From: an uncultured Lachnospiraceae bacterium
GTDB taxonomy: Bacteria; Bacillota; Clostridia; Lachnospirales; Lachnospiraceae
Direction of reading: 5' to 3'
NCBI GenBank assembly: GCA_910586355.1
Contig: CAJUHJ010000002.1
Coordinates: forward strand, 1-64,000
DNA length: 64,000 nucleotides
The notes below the pieces were generated by a model that did not search any database, was not told where the DNA came from, and saw only the letters and a list, made by a program, of their open reading frames with translations. The translations under genes were made by a program, and so were the position numbers. Below are positions 19,233 to 27,455 of the stretch, piece by piece. How positions within the stretch are numbered: position 1 is the stretch's first letter; each line of letters starts with the position of its first letter.

Positions 19233-19496
19233 TTATGACATTCCGTTTACAAGTTTGGTTAAACGAGAAACTTTTCTGGCAGCGTTGTTTTTGTGGTAAA
19301 TACCTCTTTTTGCAGCTTTTGCAATTGTAGAAACGGCATTTACAAGCGCTTCGGAAGCTTCTTCCTTATTCTTTGCATCAACAGCAGCTTCTACTTTTTT
19401 GATAGATGTTTTCACTGCCGATTTGATGGATTTATTTCTGGCAGTTTTAGTTGCTGTTACAAGAATTCTTTTCTTTGCAGATTTAATATTAGCCAA
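19233..19496 (-). CDS. rpsT: Small ribosomal subunit protein bS20
   Basis: S20 binds 16S rRNA in the 30S body. The 87-residue product starts ANIKSAKKR after the initiator, exactly the family N-terminus, and is Lys/Ala-rich throughout. I place the start at the TTG at 19496, six nt behind GGAGGTG. An in-frame ATG at 19511 would put the ribosome binding site inside the gene. A TTG (UUG) start with a strong SD is the known arrangement for autogenously controlled rpsT. Its promoter at 19580-19608 overlaps the gpr promoter on the other strand. Confidence 0.95.
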   Translation of the reverse strand: MANIKSAKKRILVTATKTARNKSIKSAVKTSIKKVEAAVDAKNKEEASEALVNAVSTIAKAAKRGIYHKNNAARKVSRLTKLVNGMS

Positions 19497-19579
19497 TCTG
19501 GGCACCTCCATTATGTGAAAATTGAATCTGAATCGTCATCGAATCCGGACACGGACGTTCCGATGTACATAGCAATATC

Positions 19580-19608
19580 ATTCTATGTGAATAATCTTTA
19601 TCTGTCAA
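19580..19608 (-). promoter_or_regulatory. Sigma-A promoter of rpsT
   Basis: On the minus strand TTGACA (19608-19603) and TAGAAT (19585-19580) are spaced by 17 bp, about 84 bp before the rpsT TTG start. Confidence 0.75.
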
Positions 19609-19617
19609 TACATATTT
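19588..19617 (+). promoter_or_regulatory. Putative forespore (sigma-F/sigma-G type) promoter of gpr
   Basis: TGAATA at 19588-19593 and CATATTT at 19611-19617 with a 17-bp spacer approach the sigma-G consensus TGAATA-N17-CATACTA (5 of 7 in the -10). It lies inside the rpsT promoter in the opposite direction. GPR genes are forespore-transcribed in Bacillus. Confidence 0.55.
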
Positions 19618-19679
19618 TCTTTAAATTCGTAAAAAATAATTCAGGAATGAACAGTAAAATAATACGAAGGTGGTAGACA

Positions 19680-20624
19680 ATGTATCAGGTTCGGACGGAT
19701 CTGGCTTTAGAAGCAAGAGAAAAATTTGAAAATGATAATGTAGAAGTGAAAGGGGTTTTGGTAAAAGAGGAACATCCCAATAAGAACATAAAAATAACGA
19801 AAGTTATAATTGAAACAGAAAACGGCGCCAAAATTATGGGAAAGCCGCGTGGAAATTATATTACTTTAGAAGCCCCGGATATGGCCGATTCGGATGAGGA
19901 TTACCATAGAGAAATATCGGTTCAGCTTGCGAATATTTTAAGGGAGCTTATGCCGATTGAAAAACAGGAGTTGTCTGTGCTTGTCGTGGGGCTTGGCAAC
20001 CGCGAGGTGACGCCGGACGCTTTGGGACCTCGTGTGGCGGATAATATGATGATTACCAGGCATATTATCAGAAAATTTGGTAAATATGCGTTTGGACTGA
20101 AACGGAATCATCAAATCAGCAGTATCGTTCCTGGCGTGATGGCGCAGACGGGGATGGAAACGCTTGAAATTATCAAAGGTGTTTTGGAGGAAACGGCGCC
20201 GGATTATATTATTGCCGTTGATGCATTGGCAGCGCGCAGTACCAAAAGATTAAGCCGTACTATACAAATTACGGATACTGGAATTTCGCCCGGTTCAGGC
20301 GTAGGAAATCACAGGCACGCATTAAATCAGGAAAGTATGGGGATTCCAGTAATAGCGATTGGGATACCTACGGTAGTGGATGCAGTTACCATTGTCAGTG
20401 ATACAATGAATAATCTTGTTTCAGCAATGGAGACGACACGAAAACTGGAAGAGATTGGTAAATCCATCAGCCAGCTGGAGGAGGCGGAAAAGCATGAATT
20501 GATTCGGGAATTGTTATCACCGCACCTTAACGCAATGTTTGTGACTCCAAAAGATATTGACGAATCCGTAAAGCAGCTCAGTTTTACGATTTCTGAAGGA
20601 ATTAATATGGCTTTTTTTCCGTAA
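19680..20624 (+). CDS. gpr: Germination protease GPR (spore protease)
   Basis: GPR cleaves small acid-soluble spore proteins when spores germinate. It is made as an inactive zymogen in the forespore. The 314-residue protein has the short N-terminal propeptide region (VRTDLALEA) and conserved GLGNREVTPDALGPRV and VDALAARS segments of the family. The ATG has AAGGTGG upstream. It is followed after 69 bp by spoIIP, the same order as in Bacillus, without a terminator between them. The putative forespore promoter is at 19588-19617. Confidence 0.96.
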   Translation: MYQVRTDLALEAREKFENDNVEVKGVLVKEEHPNKNIKITKVIIETENGAKIMGKPRGNYITLEAPDMADSDEDYHREISVQLANILRELMPIEKQELSVLVVGLGNREVTPDALGPRVADNMMITRHIIRKFGKYAFGLKRNHQISSIVPGVMAQTGMETLEIIKGVLEETAPDYIIAVDALAARSTKRLSRTIQITDTGISPGSGVGNHRHALNQESMGIPVIAIGIPTVVDAVTIVSDTMNNLVSAMETTRKLEEIGKSISQLEEAEKHELIRELLSPHLNAMFVTPKDIDESVKQLSFTISEGINMAFFP

Positions 20625-20693
20625 TTTTTACTATGCGCTGTTATAAATCCTTGTCCATTCATATATATATTAAGTGGCAGGAGTGATGATTGC

Positions 20694-21965
20694 GTGAAAC
20701 GTAGATTTAAAAAAAATAAAAAAAAGAAAACAGCGGCATATGCTGGAATTGCAACTGTTTTAATTTGTGTTATGTTTGGAAATTTTGCCAGGGAAGATTC
20801 CCTGTTTGAAATAGTGCTTAGACAGGCAAAAAGTGAGGCGTACACTAAAATGCTGGCCTTGGCGGCGCCGTCGCTCTTTTATCAGGAACAAAAAGAAGAC
20901 AATCTGTCTTTTTTGATGAACTGGATGTTTCATATTGTCCCGGTCTATGGTTACGCTGCGGACACAAAAGAGTATACTACGCTGTCTGAAAGCGAGATTT
21001 CCTATGAAACAATTATTGCAAGAGAAGCTGCAGATGAAAATTATGTAGATGAAACAACGGGAGAACTGGTGGTTTCTGATGAAAAAAAGGAGCAGCAGCA
21101 GACCACGGAGCCTTTGGAGCCGGCAGCAGAAGAAGTTGTACAGCCAAAACCGGAAACGCCGCCGTCCCAACCGGCTTCTTTTGTGCCAAATCAAACTCCG
21201 GTTGTGACATTTTCACCAGAAAAATTAAATGACTTTGACTATTTGATTCAAAATTTTTATGTGGTAGACCGGACAACGACGATTAACAGCAGCCAGTTAA
21301 ATGCGGCAGATTTATTGAGCCGGAAAATGAATCTGTCGCATGGTCCTGAATCACCGCAGATTTTAATTTATCATACACATTCGCAAGAACGTTTTGCGGA
21401 TTCTGTCCCTGGGGACAGCTCTGGTTCTATTGTAGGCGTTGGGGAATATTTGACGCAGCTTCTTACGGGTTATGGGTTTCATGTGCTGCACCATACCGGG
21501 GAATATGATGTGGAAACAAGGGATGATGCATATTCTAAGGCCGGCCCGGCGATTGAACAGATTTTAAAAGAAAATCCAAGTATTGAGATTGTAATTGACC
21601 TGCACAGGGACGGCGTAGCGGAAGGGACGCATCTTTTGACAGAGGTTCAGGGAAAACAGATGGCAAGTATTATGTTTTTCAATGGGTTAAGCCGCACAAC
21701 ATCAAATGGAGATATTAGTTATCTGCCAAATCCATACATACAAGATAATCTGGCTTTTTCTCTTCAAATGCAGATTGCGGCACAAGAGTATTATCCTGGA
21801 TTTTCCAGAAAAATTTACTTAAAGGGTTATCGGTATAACCTGCACTTGTGCCCGAAATCGCTTTTGGTTGAAGTAGGCGCGCAGACGAATACCGTTCAGG
21901 AAGTGATGAATGCAATGGAACCTTTGGCAGATATTATTGCAAAAGTCGTTTCACCTAAAAATTAG
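20694..21965 (+). CDS. spoIIP: Stage II sporulation protein P (SpoIIP)
   Basis: SpoIIP is the amidase/endopeptidase of the DMP complex (with SpoIID and SpoIIM) that thins septal peptidoglycan for engulfment. The 423-residue protein has a basic N-terminus and one membrane anchor (about 14-32), a Pro/Glu-rich linker (about 120-165), and the C-terminal zinc hydrolase domain with YHTHSQE (His227 and His229), VIDLHRDG, and LVEVGAQTN. It starts at GTG, 10 nt after an AGGAG. The upstream ATAAAT/CATATATAT pair is a loose sigma-E-like promoter. SpoIID and SpoIIM are not in this window. Confidence 0.95.
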   Translation: MKRRFKKNKKKKTAAYAGIATVLICVMFGNFAREDSLFEIVLRQAKSEAYTKMLALAAPSLFYQEQKEDNLSFLMNWMFHIVPVYGYAADTKEYTTLSESEISYETIIAREAADENYVDETTGELVVSDEKKEQQQTTEPLEPAAEEVVQPKPETPPSQPASFVPNQTPVVTFSPEKLNDFDYLIQNFYVVDRTTTINSSQLNAADLLSRKMNLSHGPESPQILIYHTHSQERFADSVPGDSSGSIVGVGEYLTQLLTGYGFHVLHHTGEYDVETRDDAYSKAGPAIEQILKENPSIEIVIDLHRDGVAEGTHLLTEVQGKQMASIMFFNGLSRTTSNGDISYLPNPYIQDNLAFSLQMQIAAQEYYPGFSRKIYLKGYRYNLHLCPKSLLVEVGAQTNTVQEVMNAMEPLADIIAKVVSPKN

Positions 21966-21975
21966 TAAAAAGTTC

Positions 21976-22004
21976 TTGACAGATAGAAAATCATTTGTTA
22001 CAAT
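21976..22004 (+). promoter_or_regulatory. Sigma-A promoter of the infC-rpmI-rplT operon
   Basis: TTGACA (21976-21981), 17-bp spacer, TACAAT (21999-22004): a near-perfect vegetative promoter just behind spoIIP. Confidence 0.9.
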
Positions 22005-22011
22005 TTATGAG

Positions 22012-22200
22012 TTGTAAAAAGCAAGCAGAGTATCCACTCTCACCGAAGCGCGATTGGGCAGCTTATGGTTCATTATTCAGACAATATTTTTATGTTGTTC
22101 TTGGGATTGTTTGTTGAAGTGGATAGTTTTGCCTATCCGCTTTTTTATTATATCAGTAATATTAGCATTTGAATAGGAATGAATTATTTTGGAGGTGCAC
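22012..22200 (+). ncRNA. Structured leader of the infC operon (L20-leader type attenuator)
   Basis: About 190 nt of untranslated leader separate the promoter from infC. It contains several complementary segments and ends in a terminator hairpin (22117-22148) with a T-run 57 nt before the start codon. In Bacillus the same operon is controlled by L20 binding to such a leader, which shifts an antiterminator to the terminator. The class is inferred from position and layout; I did not align it to the Rfam model. Confidence 0.65.
22117..22148 (+). terminator. Attenuator hairpin in the infC leader
   Basis: GTGGATAG and CTATCCGC (one G-U pair) enclose a TTTTGC loop and are followed by TTTTTT. Its place inside the leader, before an essential operon, marks it as conditional. 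Confidence 0.75.
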
Positions 22201-22204
22201 AACC

Positions 22205-22711
22205 ATTAGCGAATTAATGATTAACGAAAAGATCAGAGACAGAGAAGTCCGTTTAATTGGAGTAAACGGAGAACAACTGGGTATTATGTCATCCAGAGAG
22301 GCGCTTAAGCTGGCTGAGGAAGCAGAGCTTGATTTAGTCAAAATTGCCCCGACTGCCAAACCGCCTGTATGTAAAATCATAGATTATGGAAAATACAGAT
22401 ACGAGCTGGCAAGAAAGGAAAAAGAAGCCAAGAAAAAGCAAAAAGTTGTTGAAGTCAAGGAAATTCGTATGTCACCGAATATCGAATCAAATGATTTGAA
22501 TACCAAAATGAATGCGGCTAAGAAGTTTCTTGAAAAAGGTAATAAGGTAAAAGTCACGCTGCGTTTCCGCGGTCGTGAAATGGCGCATATGCAAAGCAGA
22601 AAGCATATTTTAGATGATTTCGCAGAAAGCCTTGCAGATGTAGCTGTAATAGAAAAAGCGGCAAAGGTAGAAGGCAGAAACATCAGCATGGTGCTTACAG
22701 AGAAAAAATAG
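22205..22711 (+). CDS. infC: Translation initiation factor IF-3 with AUU start codon
   Basis: IF-3 checks start codons and keeps ribosomal subunits apart. The 168-residue product begins SELMINEKIRDREVRLIG after the initiator, the family N-terminus, and ends in the usual basic C-terminal domain (TLRFRGREM, then EGRNISMVL). The codon at the correct position, 8 nt after GGAGGTG, is ATT at 22205. No ATG or GTG fits: the in-frame TTG at 22169 would precede the ribosome binding site, and the ATG at 22217 would cut conserved residues. AUU initiation is the known autoregulatory device of infC. Confidence 0.95.
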   Translation: MSELMINEKIRDREVRLIGVNGEQLGIMSSREALKLAEEAELDLVKIAPTAKPPVCKIIDYGKYRYELARKEKEAKKKQKVVEVKEIRMSPNIESNDLNTKMNAAKKFLEKGNKVKVTLRFRGREMAHMQSRKHILDDFAESLADVAVIEKAAKVEGRNISMVLTEKK

Positions 22712-22730
22712 CATTTAAGGAGGAATTACT

Positions 22731-22928
22731 ATGCCAAAAATGAAGACCAGCAGAGCGGCTGCAAAACGTTTCAAAGTAACAGGAACAGGAAAATTAAAGA
22801 GGAATAAAGCTTACAAAAGCCATATCTTAACGAAGAAGTCTGCTAAGACCAAGAGGAATCTTAGAAAGCCTACTATGACAGATAAATCAAATGTTAAGAA
22901 TATGAAGAAGATTTTACCATATTTATAG
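22731..22928 (+). CDS. rpmI: Large ribosomal subunit protein bL35
   Basis: The 65-residue, strongly basic protein starts PKMKTSRAAAKRFKVTGTG after Met, diagnostic for L35. AGGAGG lies 7 nt before the ATG. It sits 19 bp after infC and 24 bp before rplT, the conserved infC-rpmI-rplT order, and shares their L20-controlled leader. Confidence 0.97.
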   Translation: MPKMKTSRAAAKRFKVTGTGKLKRNKAYKSHILTKKSAKTKRNLRKPTMTDKSNVKNMKKILPYL

Positions 22929-22952
22929 GAATCAGAATAGGAGGGACAGACA

Positions 22953-23309
22953 ATGGCAAGAGTAAAAGGCGGTATGAATGCCAGAAAAAAACATAATAGA
23001 GTGTTAAAACTGGCAAAAGGTTATAGAGGAGCCAGATCAAAACAGTATAGAGTTGCAAAACAGTCAGTAATGAGAGCGTTAGCAAGCTCTTATACAGGAA
23101 GAAAAGAGAGAAAACGGCAGTTCCGTCGGTTATGGATTGCCCGTATCAATGCGGGAGCAAGGCTGAATGGAATTTCTTACAGTCAGTTTATGCATGGGCT
23201 GAAAGTTGCCGGCGTAGATATTAACCGTAAAATGTTGGCGGAAATGGCAGTCAATGATGCAGCAGGATTTGCAGAATTGGCAGACTTAGCAAAGAGTAAA
23301 GTATCATAA
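22953..23309 (+). CDS. rplT: Large ribosomal subunit protein bL20
   Basis: L20 binds 23S rRNA early in 50S assembly and, in Firmicutes, represses its own operon by binding the leader mRNA. The 118 residues start ARVKGGMNARKKHNRVLKL with the long basic N-terminal extension and contain LWIARINAGARLNG, typical of the family. The gene is followed by a strong terminator at 23333-23368. Confidence 0.97.
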   Translation: MARVKGGMNARKKHNRVLKLAKGYRGARSKQYRVAKQSVMRALASSYTGRKERKRQFRRLWIARINAGARLNGISYSQFMHGLKVAGVDINRKMLAEMAVNDAAGFAELADLAKSKVS

Positions 23310-23332
23310 CTACAAATATTAATGTTTGGACA

Positions 23333-23368
23333 GGCTCCTGAAAATTGAATTTTTGGGAGTCTTTTTTT
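23333..23368 (+). terminator. Terminator of the infC-rpmI-rplT operon
   Basis: GGCTCCTGAAAATT pairs with GAATTTTTGGGAGTC around a very short loop, followed by seven T residues. Confidence 0.88.
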
Positions 23369-23394
23369 AATAGGAAATTCTTAGAAATAAATCT

Positions 23395-23422
23395 TTGAAT
23401 TATGTTATAAAAGTGGTATGAT
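23395..23422 (+). promoter_or_regulatory. Putative galE promoter
   Basis: TTGAAT (23395-23400), 16-bp spacer, TATGAT (23417-23422), 33 bp before the galE start. Confidence 0.6.
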
Positions 23423-23455
23423 TAGAACATAAATATAAAAAAGGAGGAGTTTCCA

Positions 23456-24472
23456 ATGGCTATTTTAGTAACAGGAGGCGCTGGATATATCGGCAGCCAT
23501 ACATGTGTGGAATTATTAAATGAAGGATATGAGGTAGTTGTATTAGACAACCTTTCCAATTCCAGCGAAAAATCTTTAGAACGTGTAAAGCAGATTACTG
23601 GAAAAGAGGTAAAATTTTATAAGGGCGATATTTTAGACCGTGATATTCTAAAAAAAGTGTTAGAGACTGAAAATATTGAAAGCTGTATTCATTTTGCAGG
23701 ATTAAAAGCAGTTGGAGAATCTGTGGAAAAACCATGGGAATATTACAACAACAATATTGCCGGAACTTTAGTTTTGACAGATGAAATGCGCAAACACGGC
23801 TGCAAAAATATTATTTTCTCATCTTCAGCAACTGTTTATGGTGATCCGGCTATGATTCCGATTACTGAGGAATGTCCGAAAGGAACCTGTACCAATCCGT
23901 ATGGCTGGTCGAAGTCTATGCTAGAGCAGGTTTTAAGCGATATGCAGAAAGCAGATCCTGAGTGGAATGTCATCCTGCTTCGTTATTTCAACCCAATCGG
24001 CGCTCATAAGAGTGGTTTAATCGGTGAAAATCCAAATGGAATTCCAAATAACCTTATGCCGTATATTACACAGGTTGCAGTTGGGAAATTAAAAGAACTG
24101 GGCGTTTTTGGCGATGATTATGATACTCCGGACGGTACGGGCGTAAGAGATTATATCCATGTAGTTGATTTGGCGAAAGGCCATGTCAAGGCAATCAACA
24201 AGCTGAAAGAAAACGTTGGCCTTGGCATTTATAACCTTGGTACGGGTACAGGGTATAGTGTGCTTGATATTGTAAAGAATTTTGAAGCCGCTACGGGAGT
24301 GAAGATTCCTTATGCCATTAAACCAAGAAGAGCCGGCGATATTGCTACCTGCTATTCGGACGCGGCAAAAGCAGAAAAAGAACTTGGCTGGAAGGCTCAG
24401 TTTGGAATCAAAGAGATGTGTGCAGATTCATGGAACTGGCAGAAGAATAATCCGAATGGTTATGATGATTAA
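23456..24472 (+). CDS. galE: UDP-glucose 4-epimerase
   Basis: GalE interconverts UDP-glucose and UDP-galactose using tightly bound NAD, serving the Leloir pathway and surface glycan precursors. The 338-residue SDR protein has VTGGAGYIGSHTCVELL at the N-terminus, the catalytic Ser in SSSATVYGDP, and the catalytic Tyr/Lys in NPYGWSKSMLE. RDYIHVVDLAKGH is also typical. GGAGGAG lies just upstream. It has its own promoter after the rplT terminator and appears monocistronic. No galK or galT is nearby. Confidence 0.96.
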   Translation: MAILVTGGAGYIGSHTCVELLNEGYEVVVLDNLSNSSEKSLERVKQITGKEVKFYKGDILDRDILKKVLETENIESCIHFAGLKAVGESVEKPWEYYNNNIAGTLVLTDEMRKHGCKNIIFSSSATVYGDPAMIPITEECPKGTCTNPYGWSKSMLEQVLSDMQKADPEWNVILLRYFNPIGAHKSGLIGENPNGIPNNLMPYITQVAVGKLKELGVFGDDYDTPDGTGVRDYIHVVDLAKGHVKAINKLKENVGLGIYNLGTGTGYSVLDIVKNFEAATGVKIPYAIKPRRAGDIATCYSDAAKAEKELGWKAQFGIKEMCADSWNWQKNNPNGYDD

Positions 24473-24512
24473 AACAGAATATGCAGGTATTTAAAAAAAT
24501 TTAAAAAAACAC

Positions 24513-24541
24513 TTGCAAAAAAAAAGTGGGTGTGATATATT
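24513..24541 (+). promoter_or_regulatory. Promoter of the tRNA-Glu gene
   Basis: TTGCAA (24513-24518), 17-bp spacer, TATATT (24536-24541), 15 bp before the mature tRNA 5' end. Confidence 0.65.
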
Positions 24542-24555
24542 AATAAACGGTTCAT

Positions 24556-24627
24556 GGTTCGTTGGTCAAGCGGTTAAGACGCCGCCCTCTCACGGCGGAA
24601 ACAGGGGTTCGATTCCCCTACGAACTG
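24556..24627 (+). tRNA. tRNA-Glu (anticodon CUC)
   Basis: A full cloverleaf can be folded by eye: acceptor GGTTCGT with ACGAACT (first pair G-U), D arm GTC/GAC, anticodon stem CCGCC/GGCGG with loop CTCTCAC (anticodon CTC, reads GAG), T arm AGGGG-TTCGATT-CCCCT, discriminator G. The 3' CCA is not encoded. A terminator follows about 35 bp later. Confidence 0.93.
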
Positions 24628-24659
24628 TTCTGTTTATTATTAAACAGCCCAACCCGAAA

Positions 24660-24700
24660 GTACTGCAAGCCTTATTTATGGGGTTTGCAGTATTTTTTAT
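24660..24700 (+). terminator. Terminator after tRNA-Glu
   Basis: GTACTGCAAGCC pairs with GGTTTGCAGTA around an A/T loop and is followed by TTTTTTATTT. Confidence 0.8.
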
Positions 24701-24740
24701 TTGTTAAAAATGTGGGAATATTGACAATTGAATAAAGACT

Positions 24741-24769
24741 TTACACCGATTCCATTTATCTGGTATAAT
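24741..24769 (+). promoter_or_regulatory. Promoter of the NifX-like/desulfoferrodoxin operon
   Basis: TTACAC (24741-24746), 17-bp spacer and a perfect TATAAT (24764-24769), leaving a leader of about 95 nt before the first gene. I see no riboswitch in that leader. Confidence 0.6.
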
Positions 24770-24872
24770 CAAATCACCATATAAACGGCGTATATAGAAA
24801 GCAAGTGATCGTATATGGCTGAAGAATAAAATATATAAAAACGTTGAAGAATAAGAAAAGGAGGATAGGAGG

Positions 24873-25271
24873 ATGAAGATAGCGGTTACTTTTGAAAATG
24901 GAAACGTATTCCAACATTTTGGACACACAGGCCAGTTTAAAGTCTTTGATATTGAAGACGGTAAAATTGCAGGCACGCAGGTCGTGGATACGAATGGAAG
25001 CGGTCATGGAGCCTTGGCAGGATTTTTGTCGGCGTTGAATGTAGATACGTTAATTTGCGGAGGAATTGGAGCAGGCGCGCAGGCTGCTTTGGCAGAAGCG
25101 GGAATCCGTCTTTATGGAGGGGTGTCGGGAAGTGCAGATTCTGCAGTGGAACATTTGCTGGCTGGAAATCTTGCGTTTGATCCAGATGTCCATTGCAGTC
25201 ATCATGGAGATGGTCATCATTGTGGTGAAGAGAAACATAATTGTGTTGGAAATGAAAGCCGATGCCAGTAG
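24873..25271 (+). CDS. NifX/NifB-family (dinitrogenase iron-molybdenum cofactor biosynthesis type) protein
   Basis: A 132-residue protein with the compact NifX/NafY-like fold that in nitrogen fixers holds FeMo-cofactor precursors. The N-terminus (MKIAVTFENGNVFQHFGHT) and the central CGGIGAGAQAALAEAGI match the family. The last 30 residues are very rich in His and Cys (HHGDGHHCGEEKHNC), a likely metal-binding tail. No nif structural genes are present, so the role is probably iron-sulfur or metal handling. It is followed after 58 bp by desulfoferrodoxin, which supports an iron/redox function. Confidence 0.85.
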   Translation: MKIAVTFENGNVFQHFGHTGQFKVFDIEDGKIAGTQVVDTNGSGHGALAGFLSALNVDTLICGGIGAGAQAALAEAGIRLYGGVSGSADSAVEHLLAGNLAFDPDVHCSHHGDGHHCGEEKHNCVGNESRCQ

Positions 25272-25329
25272 ACAGGCATGAGTGAAGCTGCATTATGATT
25301 TTGTATTTAAAGAAAGTGAGGAATTTGAA

Positions 25330-25704
25330 ATGGAACAGAAATATTATATTTGTGAACATTGTGGGAATATTATTGCTATGGTAAAGGACGCAAAAGTTCC
25401 GGTGATGTGCTGCGGACAGAAAATGACAGAGATAGTTCCGGGTACAGTGGATGCTGCATTGGAAAAACACGTTCCTGTATATTCCGTAGAGGGCAATCAG
25501 GTAAAAGTCAATGTAGGGGCTGCGGAACATCCTATGCTGCCGGCACATTATATCGAGTGGGTTTCTTTACAGACAAAACAGGGGATTCAAACGAAGGCAT
25601 TGCAGCCAGGGGATAAACCGGAGGTATGTTTTGCTATCTGTGAGGGGGATGAGGTAGAAGCAGTTTATGCTTACTGTAATCTGCATAGCCTTTGGAAAGC
25701 GTGA
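25330..25704 (+). CDS. dfx: Desulfoferrodoxin (class I superoxide reductase)
   Basis: Superoxide reductase reduces superoxide to hydrogen peroxide without making oxygen, a defence typical of anaerobes. The 124-residue protein has both iron sites: the rubredoxin-like Fe(Cys)4 centre from Cys8, Cys11, Cys27 and Cys28, and the catalytic Fe(His)4Cys centre (KHVP, HPMLPAHYI, and CNLH near the C-terminus, plus the KHVP lysine). I start at the ATG at 25330, since residues upstream of it are not part of the family. It is the middle gene of a probable three-gene operon. Confidence 0.95.
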   Translation: MEQKYYICEHCGNIIAMVKDAKVPVMCCGQKMTEIVPGTVDAALEKHVPVYSVEGNQVKVNVGAAEHPMLPAHYIEWVSLQTKQGIQTKALQPGDKPEVCFAICEGDEVEAVYAYCNLHSLWKA

Positions 25705-25729
25705 ATGAGTATAGGCAGGGAGGAGAATT

Positions 25730-27436
25730 ATGACAACAAAGGAAAAAATTAACGTGCGTATTATGCAGATATTTTCCGTTTTTGTATTACTTTTTCTGGT
25801 CTCATATTTGGGATTGGCGCCGGAAACAGACGCCTGGGCAAATACCGTTCCGCAATCAGCGATTGAGAATCCCACATATACGCTTACGACTACAAAGGAT
25901 ACATCTATTTCCACAAAAGCCAATCCAAATGAAACAACAGTATTGATTTTCGGATATCCAAGCTGTGGCAAGACAAGAAGTACATTAAACAGTATATCAG
26001 CTTGTGAATGGGTGAAACGTTCGGATATACGCGTGATTTTTGCGGAAAATAGTATGAGCTTTCAGGAAGACGTCCAGGAGCTGGAAGAAGCATTAGGATG
26101 TCCGGAGATTACCTTTTGCTATAATGAAGACTCAACTGTGCTTATGGATGTTACATTTGCATATCAAAAACTCTGGGGTTTAAGTGAATCGACGACTCCG
26201 TTTATTGTGCTGATTGACAAAAACAATAAAGTGCAGAATATGTCGTCAGGGGCAAAAACTGCCGATGAAATTTTAACTGAAATTAAAAAATTTGAAAACC
26301 TCGATGAAAGCGGCAGCGGTACGCCTCCAACAGATTCGGATTTTGGCGTTGAAAATCATCTTTTAGTCTTAAAAAATATTGACGGTTCAAATGTTTCAAC
26401 CAAAGCGACGCCAAATCAGACGACTGTCCTTCTTTTTGGGGATATTCATTGTGCGTTTACAAATGGAACTTTAAAAGAAATTGATCAAAGCAGCTGGGTT
26501 GGCCGCTCGGATATTCGCGTAATTTTTGCAGATGCGCAAGGGGCGGAGCTTGCCAATACAAAGGAATTTGCACAAAAATTTTCCAGTGGAAAAATTATTT
26601 TCTGCCATGATGAATCCGGACTGAATTTTTCTTATGCGATGAAGTATCTGAACATTATCCATGAAATAGGCGGCACCTTTCCATATATTGTTTTGATTGA
26701 TCAGTACAATAAGATTCAGCTGATTACTTTAGGGCCGAAAACGGCTGATGAGATTATTACGGAAATTGAAAAGTTTGCCGGCAGTACGCCTCCTGGTACA
26801 GAAAATCAGCCTCCGGCCGAAGGAGGAAATCAGAATACAGACAACAATCAGGGAACGGGCGATACCCCAAATCCTGCGGTAAAGGTTTCTGCTGTAAACG
26901 GCCTAAAAGCCGAATCTGCAGCAAAAACTGTAAAACTGAGTTGGAGTCCGGTTTCGAATGTAAACGGATATGTTGTATATCAGTATGATAATTCTAAGAA
27001 AACATGGGTAGAGAAAGCAGAGCTTGATGCAAATACGTTGTCTTATTCCGTAAAGAAGCTGTCTCCTGCTTTAGAATACCGTTTTGCGGTCAGGGCTTTT
27101 GTGAAGCTTACGAACGGAACATCTGTTTTCAGCGAGTCTTATGCAGAATTGGATACGGCGACTGCTCCCAATGCTGTAAAATTAAAAGTAAGACCGGGCA
27201 AGAAAAAAGCAACGCTGAAATGGAATAAGGTAAAAGGAGCCAGCGGGTACACCGTTTATTATAAGACCAAAGCAAAAGGCGAGTGGAAGAAACTGAAAAA
27301 TACAAAGGGAACGAGTGTTACCAAAACAAAATTAAAGTCCGGCAAAACATATTATTTTATGGTAAAAGCCTATAAAAAATATAAGAATAAAACTTATACC
27401 AGTACTTTTAGTGCGAAAAAGACAAAAATAAAATAA
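25730..27436 (+). CDS. Secreted protein with two tandem thioredoxin-like domains and two FN3 domains
   Basis: A 568-residue exported protein. A hydrophobic signal segment (about 12-31) is followed by two homologous domains (about 47-190 and 205-350) with a thioredoxin-like pattern: TTVLIFGYPSCGKT / TTVLLFGDIHCAFT, then SDIRVIFA, then a cis-Pro motif (TTPFIVLID / TFPYIVLID). Each domain keeps only one Cys at the usual CxxC position (Cys79 and Cys241). A Pro/Asn/Gly-rich linker precedes two FN3 domains (about 385-475 and 478-568) ending in Lys-rich strands, like other wall-associated proteins of this genome. AGGGAGGAG precedes the ATG; the gap to desulfoferrodoxin is 25 bp. A surface thiol-redox role is inferred only. 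Confidence 0.75.
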   Translation: MTTKEKINVRIMQIFSVFVLLFLVSYLGLAPETDAWANTVPQSAIENPTYTLTTTKDTSISTKANPNETTVLIFGYPSCGKTRSTLNSISACEWVKRSDIRVIFAENSMSFQEDVQELEEALGCPEITFCYNEDSTVLMDVTFAYQKLWGLSESTTPFIVLIDKNNKVQNMSSGAKTADEILTEIKKFENLDESGSGTPPTDSDFGVENHLLVLKNIDGSNVSTKATPNQTTVLLFGDIHCAFTNGTLKEIDQSSWVGRSDIRVIFADAQGAELANTKEFAQKFSSGKIIFCHDESGLNFSYAMKYLNIIHEIGGTFPYIVLIDQYNKIQLITLGPKTADEIITEIEKFAGSTPPGTENQPPAEGGNQNTDNNQGTGDTPNPAVKVSAVNGLKAESAAKTVKLSWSPVSNVNGYVVYQYDNSKKTWVEKAELDANTLSYSVKKLSPALEYRFAVRAFVKLTNGTSVFSESYAELDTATAPNAVKLKVRPGKKKATLKWNKVKGASGYTVYYKTKAKGEWKKLKNTKGTSVTKTKLKSGKTYYFMVKAYKKYKNKTYTSTFSAKKTKIK

Positions 27437-27455
27437 AATTTAATTCTCAGTGTTA

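Noticed and set aside
19233..19511. rpsT starting at the in-frame ATG at 19511
   Set aside because: This would translate the ribosome binding site; the TTG at 19496 gives the conserved S20 N-terminus.
20327..20845. 172-codon minus-strand frame opposite gpr/spoIIP
   Set aside because: Antisense of two well-supported genes with no domain of its own.
22169..22711. infC starting at the TTG at 22169
   Set aside because: The start would lie upstream of the GGAGGTG box and add 12 non-conserved residues; the ATT at 22205 is correctly placed.
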